Positions 58,151 to 64,000 of a DNA stretch of 64,000 nucleotides are shown here, one piece after another. The position numbers and the translations under genes were made by a program. The stretch's first letter is position 1. Every line of letters begins with the position of its first letter. The stretch is from Treponema_B putidum. GTDB taxonomy: Bacteria > Spirochaetota > Spirochaetia > Treponematales > Treponemataceae. The notes below the pieces were generated by a model that made no database searches, was not told the origin of the DNA, and worked only from the letters and a program-made list of their open reading frames with translations. The DNA lies in NCBI RefSeq assembly GCF_007830595.1, contig NZ_VLLD01000005.1; one strand, given 5' to 3'.

Positions 58151-59524
58151 ATGCAGGCACTTGATGTTCGTATGCAGGCTTTGCCGGTACAAGAGCCGGA
58201 AAGAAAAGCTTCTGAGGACTTTAAAAGAGCTGATGCGGAACCTGTAAGAAACGGAGATTCATTCCTGGCAATGATCAAAAAGATGATTGCCGCCGCCAAG
58301 GATGGGAGCAAGGAGATTGATGATGCCCGATTTGAAGATTCCCGCTTTAGGGAAGACAAAGTAAGGAATTCATCGCTTCAAAAGGAAGCAGGAAGGCAGA
58401 ATACGGAACTATCATCCGAAAACCGGCCGTCTAAGGAAATAGATGCCGAAAATCTGCTTAATTCCAAAGAAGCTTATCTAAAAGAGACCAAGGACTTAAC
58501 GAAAAAGCCTAAGAGCGAAGCCAGTAAGCTGCACTCGGAAAATTTAGATGCCCAAAAGGTGCAAAAAAATATGCCTGAGCTGGAGCTTAAAATTCTCAAC
58601 GAGGATTTTAATGAGGAAATTAAAGATTTTTTGCCGCAAGATTTAAAAGAAGAAGAAAGTATATCTCTTTTTTCGGATGAAGCTTTAAAAAAATTCGACA
58701 AGACTGAAAAGAAAAAGCTTTTTTCTACAGATGAGGAAAAGGCGGCACAAGCCGATAAGCTGGGGCTTTTATCCCGGGTCGATAAAAAGGACTCATCAAA
58801 AAAAGCTCATTCGCAAACCGAGTCATCACAGGAAAATTTAAGTAAAAAGTCTATTAACAAAACAAAAGCAAAAATCTCTGTAGAAGACTTGCGTTCAATG
58901 CCTTCCGTTCAATCGGATGCTGCTATTCATACTACAGTTGCCGAATCGAGGGTAGAGACGGATAACTCCGTCGATATGGTAATCGATTTTAGCGGCAAGG
59001 CTCAAAATGCATTACAAGACGGAGAATTTCAAAACACTCAAACCGGAAGCGAGTCCCAAAAAACAAGTCAAACTTTTTCGGCTATGTTGACTCAAGAAAT
59101 AAGGGATGCGGCGGCAGACTTTGTACAAGCCGGAAAAATAGTTCTCCGCGATAATAATGCAGGAGAAATAAGACTGCATCTAAGACCTGAAAACCTAGGA
59201 GCCGTAAAAATCAATTTAGAGCTGAGTGAGGGAAAAAGGGTTACGGGAACAGTAACGGTTGCTTCGAAAGAAGCTTACGAAGCATTTGAAAAAAACTTGG
59301 ATAACTTGGCTAAAGAATTTAAAGAAAACGGTTTTGAATTTGCCGAATTTAATTTAAATTGGTCGGGCTTTTCGGGGCAAGAAGGATTTGCCGAAAATTT
59401 TGAATCCTTTTCCGGATTTGCTTATAAAAATCAAGAACAAGATTTAAGGCAGCTTGAAAAAACGGCCGATAATCTGAGTACCTACAGTTATGTCTATGGT
59501 TCGACTGTAGATCTTTTGGCTTAA
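58151..59524 (+). CDS. fliK: FliK-like flagellar hook-length control protein
   Basis: A 457-residue protein with AGGAGG before the ATG. The first about 300 residues are charged, Lys/Glu/Ser-rich and disordered, as in hook rulers. The C-terminal domain has the FliK pattern: GKIVLRDNNAGEIRLHLRPENLGAVKINLELSEGKRVTGTVTVASKEAYEAFEKNLDNLAKEFKENGFEF. FliK measures hook length and switches export specificity. It directly precedes flgD (hook cap), 11 bases apart, as in other treponemes. Confidence 0.85.
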   Translation: MQALDVRMQALPVQEPERKASEDFKRADAEPVRNGDSFLAMIKKMIAAAKDGSKEIDDARFEDSRFREDKVRNSSLQKEAGRQNTELSSENRPSKEIDAENLLNSKEAYLKETKDLTKKPKSEASKLHSENLDAQKVQKNMPELELKILNEDFNEEIKDFLPQDLKEEESISLFSDEALKKFDKTEKKKLFSTDEEKAAQADKLGLLSRVDKKDSSKKAHSQTESSQENLSKKSINKTKAKISVEDLRSMPSVQSDAAIHTTVAESRVETDNSVDMVIDFSGKAQNALQDGEFQNTQTGSESQKTSQTFSAMLTQEIRDAAADFVQAGKIVLRDNNAGEIRLHLRPENLGAVKINLELSEGKRVTGTVTVASKEAYEAFEKNLDNLAKEFKENGFEFAEFNLNWSGFSGQEGFAENFESFSGFAYKNQEQDLRQLEKTADNLSTYSYVYGSTVDLLA

Positions 59525-59535
59525 AGGGGTATTTT

Positions 59536-60045
59536 ATGCAAGTAAATAACATTAATAGAAGTGCCGTAGATACGGCTTTTGAACAGGCTGAGATGATGAA
59601 GAATTTTAAGCCCGAGATGAGTCCTGAAGAAAAGGCTCTTTTAGGTCTACAGGTTGACACCTTAAATAAGCAGAATTTTGCAGAAACAAGGGTTCCGAAA
59701 CAGCAGCTTGGAAAAGATGATTTTCTTCAACTTTTAATTGCCCAGCTGACCCATCAAGATCCTACATCTCCGATGGAAGATACGCAATTTATAGGGCAAA
59801 TGGCTCAATTTTCATCCCTTGAGCAGATGACCAATATGAACAAAAACTTTGCTGCTTTAAACGAGCTTATGACAGGCTCATCGGCCGTAAATGCCGTAGG
59901 CAAAAAAGTTGACTTAGACCTAGGGTCTTCACAGGTTTCCGGTTATATTTCAGCCGCGACACGCGGTATAAATCCGGAAGTTATGGTAAACGGAAACTGG
60001 TACAACTGGTCAGCCGTTAAAACAGTTTATGCAGAAAACAATTAG
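59536..60045 (+). CDS. flgD: Flagellar hook capping protein FlgD
   Basis: A 169-residue protein. The conserved core is QLGKDDFLQLLIAQLTHQDPTSPMEDTQFIGQMAQFSSLEQMTNMNKNF, unmistakable for FlgD. It caps the growing hook so that FlgE subunits polymerise beneath it. It is shorter than enterobacterial FlgD because most of the tudor/Ig-like C-terminal part is reduced (KKVDLDLGSSQVSGYISAAT). Next gene is flgE, 12 bases later. Confidence 0.95.
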   Translation: MQVNNINRSAVDTAFEQAEMMKNFKPEMSPEEKALLGLQVDTLNKQNFAETRVPKQQLGKDDFLQLLIAQLTHQDPTSPMEDTQFIGQMAQFSSLEQMTNMNKNFAALNELMTGSSAVNAVGKKVDLDLGSSQVSGYISAATRGINPEVMVNGNWYNWSAVKTVYAENN

Positions 60046-60057
60046 GAGGCAATAATT

Positions 60058-61449
60058 ATGATGAGATCACTATTTTCCGGCGTCAGCGGAATGCAAAATC
60101 ACCAAACAAGAATGGATGTTATCGGAAATAACGTAGCCAATGTAAATACAACAGGTTTTAAGAGGGGAAGAGTAAACTTTCAAGACTTAATTTCACAGCA
60201 GCTAAGCGGGGCTTCCCGTCCTACCGAGGAGCTTGGCGGTGTAAACCCCAAAGAAGTCGGTTTGGGTATGATGGTCGCAAGCATTGACACAATTTTTACT
60301 CAGGGAGCCTTGCAGACAACAGGCGTCAATACCGATCTTGCAATACAGGGAAACGGCTTTTTCATTCTTAAAGACGGAGAAAAAACTTTTTACACAAGGG
60401 CCGGTGCCTTCGGTCTTGATAGAGACGGAACCTTGGTAAATCCCGCAAACGGAATGAGGGTACAGGGCTGGATGGCTGAAGAAGCTGATGGGCTTAGGCT
60501 TATTAACACTTCAGGACAAACTGAAGATTTAACTATTCCGATAGGCCAAAAAATAGATGCAAAGGCAACAACGAGCGTAGACTATGCTTGTAACCTTGAC
60601 AAGAGATTGCCTGAATTACCCGAAAATGCAAATAGAGCCCAGATTTTGGAATCTACTTGGTCTACAGAATTTAAGGTTTATGACAGCTTCGGAGAAGCTC
60701 ACGAACTTCAAATCGATTTTGCCAGAGTCCCCGGAGAAGTTAATGCTTGGAGGGCTACGGTAAATGTCGATCCTACAAATGCTGAAGCAGCAGCAACAAG
60801 GTCGGGAATTGGAACAACAGACGGCGTTGAAAACAGCTTTATAGTACGCTTTGATAATAACGGTCATCTTGCTTCTGTTACAGATACGGCAGGAAATGTG
60901 AGTGCCCGCGCAGGTAAAGTTTCCGTCCAAGTTTCTTTTAATGTTTTAGGTGCAAACCCCGGAGAAGGCGGAGCTGCGACCAGACAGACCTTGGATGTAA
61001 ATTTAGGAGAAATAGGTACATCAAAAAATACCATTACACAGTTTTCAGATAAGAGTACTACAAAGGCTTATCAACAGGACGGTTACGGAATGGGCTATCT
61101 TGAAAACTTTAGAATCGACCAAAGCGGCATTATAACCGGTGTTTATTCAAATGGTGTAAGGCAGGAGTTGGGTCAAATAGCTATGGCCGGTTTTGCCAAT
61201 CAAGGCGGTCTTGAAAAGGCAGGTCAAAACACATATGTTCAATCCAATAACTCCGGTGTTGCAAATATTTCTACATCCGGTACGGTTGGAAAAGGCTCTT
61301 TGATAGGCGGTACTCTCGAAATGAGTAACGTAGATTTAACCGACCAATTTGTAGACATGATCGTAACTCAAAAAGGCTTTCAGGCAGGAGCTAAAACAAT
61401 ACAAACTTCGGATACAATGCTTGAAACAGTCTTGAACTTGAAACGATAG
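60058..61449 (+). CDS. flgE: Flagellar hook protein FlgE
   Basis: A 463-residue hook subunit. RSLFSGVSGMQNHQTRMDVIGNNVANVNTTGFKRGRVNFQD is the N-terminal D0 signature, TGVNTDLAIQGNGFFIL the start of D1, and GGTLEMSNVDLTDQFVDMIVTQKGFQAGAKTIQTSDTMLETVLNLKR the C-terminal D0 helix. In spirochaetes FlgE subunits are cross-linked through lysinoalanine. The middle domains carry two Cys-poor variable regions, as expected. Ribosome-binding site TTAGGAGG. Confidence 0.96.
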   Translation: MMRSLFSGVSGMQNHQTRMDVIGNNVANVNTTGFKRGRVNFQDLISQQLSGASRPTEELGGVNPKEVGLGMMVASIDTIFTQGALQTTGVNTDLAIQGNGFFILKDGEKTFYTRAGAFGLDRDGTLVNPANGMRVQGWMAEEADGLRLINTSGQTEDLTIPIGQKIDAKATTSVDYACNLDKRLPELPENANRAQILESTWSTEFKVYDSFGEAHELQIDFARVPGEVNAWRATVNVDPTNAEAAATRSGIGTTDGVENSFIVRFDNNGHLASVTDTAGNVSARAGKVSVQVSFNVLGANPGEGGAATRQTLDVNLGEIGTSKNTITQFSDKSTTKAYQQDGYGMGYLENFRIDQSGIITGVYSNGVRQELGQIAMAGFANQGGLEKAGQNTYVQSNNSGVANISTSGTVGKGSLIGGTLEMSNVDLTDQFVDMIVTQKGFQAGAKTIQTSDTMLETVLNLKR

Positions 61450-61474
61450 TATGGTATAATATAGGGTATTATTT

Positions 61475-61672
61475 ATGATACAGGTAACGCGGCTAAACGG
61501 AACAAAGTATTGGATTAATCCTCACCAAATTGAAACGATAGAGTGCAATCCCGATGTTACTTTGCAAATGCTTTCAGGAAAATATTATGTAATTAAGGAA
61601 ACGCCTGAAGAAATTTTGGACTCTATAGTCGCTTACCGCCGTAAAATCGGCATATTTAAAAATGAGTTGTAG
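61475..61672 (+). CDS. flbD: FlbD/SwrD motility protein
   Basis: A 65-residue protein: MIQVTRLNGTKYWINPHQIETIECNPDVTLQMLSGKYYVIKETPEEILDSIVAYRRK is the FlbD/SwrD family in full. It sits between flgE and motA in spirochaetes and Bacillus; in Bacillus it raises torque. It starts 25 bases after flgE. Confidence 0.93.
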   Translation: MIQVTRLNGTKYWINPHQIETIECNPDVTLQMLSGKYYVIKETPEEILDSIVAYRRKIGIFKNEL

Positions 61673-61693
61673 TAGAAGCAAAAAGGGGTATAT

Positions 61694-62473
61694 ATGGATA
61701 TAGCGTCGTTTATAGGAATATTCGGAGGTATAGCAGTTGTTGCATTCGGTGCAATCCTCGGCGGCTCGGCCGGAGGGCTTATTCACCCGGCTTCAATGTT
61801 AATTACGATTGGCGGCTCCTACATGTGTCTTTTTTTAACCTATCCTTTATCCTATACGATAGGAATTTTCAAAGTTGTTGCAAGAGTTTTTAAGGTAACC
61901 GATTACGGCGAAAAAGCTCTGGTTCAGCGTTTTGTAGCCCTATCCGAAAAAAGCCGCCGTGCAGGTCTTCTTGCCTTGGAAGAAGAAATTGAAGACTTTG
62001 AAGATCCATTTATGCGCTCCGGTTTACGAAATGTAGTTGACGGTATTGATGGAGAGGCTATCCGTTCTCTTATGGAAAACGAACTTAATCAAATGGAAGA
62101 GCGCCATAACACATGGATATCCTTAGTAAACGCTTGGGCAACCCTCGCTCCCGGTTTCGGTATGTTGGGAACGGTTATCGGTCTTATCGGTATGTTGTTA
62201 AACTTGGATGATAAAAGTGCTCTCGGTCCTAACATGGCTACGGCTCTTGTTACAACCTTTTACGGTTCTCTTATGCAGAACTGGCTTTTGGTTCCTATAG
62301 CAACAAAGCTTATGTACCAAAACAATATGGAAGTTAAGTCCAAAGAAATGATTATAGAAGGTGTACTTGGAATTCAAGCCGGAGATAACCCTCGAATCTT
62401 GGCTCAAAGACTGATTACATATTTGACGCCTTCCGATAGAAAAGCAATTGAAGCGGAAGTATTAAAGGATTAA
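61694..62473 (+). CDS. motA: Flagellar stator protein MotA
   Basis: A 259-residue protein with four membrane helices: residues about 5-25 and 35-55, then 150-175 and 185-205. The cytoplasmic loop carries charged residues (RSGLRNVVDGIDGEAIRSLMENEL), and NAWATLAPGFGMLGTVIGLIGML contains the conserved Pro pattern near the ion channel. It forms the stator with MotB. The gene is followed by motB after one base. Confidence 0.95.
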   Translation: MDIASFIGIFGGIAVVAFGAILGGSAGGLIHPASMLITIGGSYMCLFLTYPLSYTIGIFKVVARVFKVTDYGEKALVQRFVALSEKSRRAGLLALEEEIEDFEDPFMRSGLRNVVDGIDGEAIRSLMENELNQMEERHNTWISLVNAWATLAPGFGMLGTVIGLIGMLLNLDDKSALGPNMATALVTTFYGSLMQNWLLVPIATKLMYQNNMEVKSKEMIIEGVLGIQAGDNPRILAQRLITYLTPSDRKAIEAEVLKD

Positions 62474-62474
62474 A

Positions 62475-63194
62475 ATGGCAAGAAAAAAGAAACACGGTGC
62501 AAGTGCCGCAGGAAGCGGATGGCTTACCACTTATGCAGATATGGTTACTCTAATGCTTTGCTTTTTCGTAATGCTTTTTGAGCCGTCTGAGGTAGATGTA
62601 ACTCAGCTCTTGGCTCTTTCTGCGTCAATAAGCGGTGATCCGACGGGAGGCGGCCATTCGGTTTCTGCGGGCAGACTTTCCGACCTTGGAAACACCATAA
62701 GCTCGATGCCTTCAATGGAAAAAGGAAAGATGCTGGCAAGTGCATTAAGAAAGGCCGTTTCACTTTTTGCTCCCGAAATTAAAACAAATAAAATTGCCGT
62801 TACAAGCGATGAGAGGGGGATAGTAATCAGCCTGGCATCGGACGTGTTTTTTTATCCGGGCAGTGCAGACCTTAATATTGCCGAATCCAGAGATACCCTT
62901 TTAAATCTTGCTCAGTTTTTATCTTCTCAAGATTTGGCTTCCTATAGGTTTAGGGTCGAAGGCCATACCGATTCGGGTGTAACGGATCCTAATGTATGGA
63001 AAAGTAATTGGGAGCTTTCGTCTGCAAGGGCAATAAATATTTTGCACAGCCTTACTGACTTTGGAGCCCAAGAATCCCGATTTTCCGTAGCAGGATATGC
63101 AGACACCCGGCCCATATTTTCAAATGATACGGCAGAGGGCAGGGCTTATAATAGGCGGGTTGATATAATTATTCTTGATGATGCACATTTTTAG
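62475..63194 (+). CDS. motB: Flagellar stator protein MotB
   Basis: A 239-residue protein. The single membrane helix begins WLTTYADMVTLMLCFFVMLF; the Asp in YADM is the essential proton-binding residue. The periplasmic OmpA-like peptidoglycan-binding domain has VEGHTDSGVTDP, WELSSARAINILHSL and GYADTRPIFSNDTAEGRAYNRRVDI. It anchors the stator to the cell wall. One base separates it from motA. Confidence 0.95.
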   Translation: MARKKKHGASAAGSGWLTTYADMVTLMLCFFVMLFEPSEVDVTQLLALSASISGDPTGGGHSVSAGRLSDLGNTISSMPSMEKGKMLASALRKAVSLFAPEIKTNKIAVTSDERGIVISLASDVFFYPGSADLNIAESRDTLLNLAQFLSSQDLASYRFRVEGHTDSGVTDPNVWKSNWELSSARAINILHSLTDFGAQESRFSVAGYADTRPIFSNDTAEGRAYNRRVDIIILDDAHF

Positions 63195-63236
63195 TAAAAA
63201 TAAAATTGTGCCGATTATAATAATAAGGAGAAAATT

Positions 63237-63782
63237 ATGGCTGATAATGACTTAATGGATGACGATGATATACAGGAAAATATGACTTCATCAGTAGATA
63301 CCAAAAAAAGAGGCGCAGGTCTTATACCCATGCTTATAAAATGGGTTGCAATTGTATTGGTTGCTATAATATTCGTTGTTACCGTCGTAGTTATTACAAT
63401 GAATATAAGAGATAGAAGCGGTTCTTCCCATTCTAGTTCGCCGGTTTCTGAAGAATACAGGGAAACAAGGGATGTGCTTCAGTGGTATCAGGCAATCGGC
63501 ATTTTAAAAATATATACGGCTGATAGAATTCCTGCGACCTTGATAGTTGACGTAGCCTTAGGTTATACTAACAATGATAAATCTACACCGCAGGAGCTTT
63601 CTGCAAGAAAGGTAGAAATAATCGACTTTTTGCGCTCTTATTTTAAAAGCAAAACTACTGCGGAATTAAGACAGGAAGAAAAAATAAAGATTGAAATAAA
63701 GCACGAAATAAACGATAATGTACTTACAAAAAACAAAATAAAGGATGTTAAATTCACGCAATACGATATTGTTGAACAATAA
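63237..63782 (+). CDS. fliL: Flagellar basal-body protein FliL
   Basis: A 181-residue protein with one membrane helix at about residues 31-54 (LIKWVAIVLVAIIFVVTVVVITM) and a periplasmic C-terminal domain (LIVDVALGYTNND, LSARKVEIIDFLRSYFKSKTTAEL), typical for FliL. In spirochaetes FliL stabilises stators and affects where periplasmic flagella sit. Ribosome-binding site AAGGAGAA. Confidence 0.9.
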   Translation: MADNDLMDDDDIQENMTSSVDTKKRGAGLIPMLIKWVAIVLVAIIFVVTVVVITMNIRDRSGSSHSSSPVSEEYRETRDVLQWYQAIGILKIYTADRIPATLIVDVALGYTNNDKSTPQELSARKVEIIDFLRSYFKSKTTAELRQEEKIKIEIKHEINDNVLTKNKIKDVKFTQYDIVEQ

Positions 63783-63796
63783 AGGATAGGAGAGCC

Positions 63797-64000
63797 ATGA
63801 CAGAAGTTCTTTCGCAGGATGAAATAGATCAGCTTCTCACCGCAATAAGCTCAGGAGATACGGAGACAGAGGACTTTCGAGCCGTCAATGACACCCGTAA
63901 AATAAAAATTTATGACTTCAAGCGTCCCGATAAATTCTCTAAAGAGCAGATGAGGACGGTACAGATGATGCATGAAACCTTTGCACGTCTTACAACCACC
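63797..64000 (+). CDS. fliM: Flagellar motor switch protein FliM (3' cut by window edge)
   Basis: The first 68 codons lie in the window: MTEVLSQDEIDQLLTAISSG is the CheY-phosphate-binding N-terminal motif of FliM, then KIYDFKRPDKFSKEQMRTVQMMHETFARL opens the middle domain. GATAGGAGA ribosome-binding site 5 bases before the ATG. It continues the operon that in other spirochaetes goes on to fliY, fliP and further export genes. Confidence 0.95.
   Translation, partial: MTEVLSQDEIDQLLTAISSGDTETEDFRAVNDTRKIKIYDFKRPDKFSKEQMRTVQMMHETFARLTTT

Overview
The window looks like a piece of a Treponema chromosome, most likely close to T. denticola. It has the spirochaete motility order flgD-flgE-flbD-motA-motB-fliL-fliM, an flhF-flhG-fliA block, and AT-rich DNA. 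The species is inferred from gene content and gene order; no database search was possible.

Layout. 1-9.1 kb is accessory DNA: an Rpn-type transposase end, a LytTR two-component operon, a row of small unrecognised or immunity-like genes, a frameshifted flavodoxin-ferredoxin gene followed by a 145-bp MITE-like element, and a flavodoxin. 9.2-34.2 kb holds three minus-strand transport operons: ECF operon A, an ABC half-transporter pair with an ATC-hydrolase-like enzyme, and TetR plus ECF operon B. Each starts from the same promoter and palindrome. Set between them are an integron cassette array without an integrase (12.9-18.5 kb: attC sites, BrnTA and VapBC-type modules, HEPN, GNAT, HAD and HicB-DinB genes) and a patch of apparently acquired, partly broken genes (23-30.6 kb). 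34.3-35.1 kb is a graveyard of an ABC exporter and a TetR gene. 35.2-37.8 kb is an operon of an FMN-barrel protein, a zinc macrodomain, a SirTM sirtuin and an Rrf2 regulator.

37.9-46.9 kb is more ordinary: a large spirochaete protein, a GAF-GGDEF diguanylate cyclase, rhomboid, Dus, a sulfatase-fold phosphotransferase, a CofE-like protein and a DUF4349 lipoprotein. 46.9-54.7 kb (minus) is the flhF-flhG-fliA operon with a DUF342 protein. 54.9-57.8 kb has a TetR gene, an NTF2-like gene, a DUF2871 membrane protein behind tandem operators, and a second Rpn remnant. 58.15 kb to the end is the flagellar hook and motor operon, running out of the window inside fliM.

The strongest candidate for an undescribed system is the TetR-controlled transport regulon. 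Three promoters with identical architecture (TTGACA-17-TATACT, then an AAATAGC-N3-GCTATTT palindrome) drive two MptD-type ECF transporters, a YbtPQ/IrtAB-like transporter pair, a thiazoline-ring-hydrolase-like enzyme, a methyltransferase and the TetR itself. Import and processing of a thiazoline-containing metallophore is a testable inference, not a demonstrated function.
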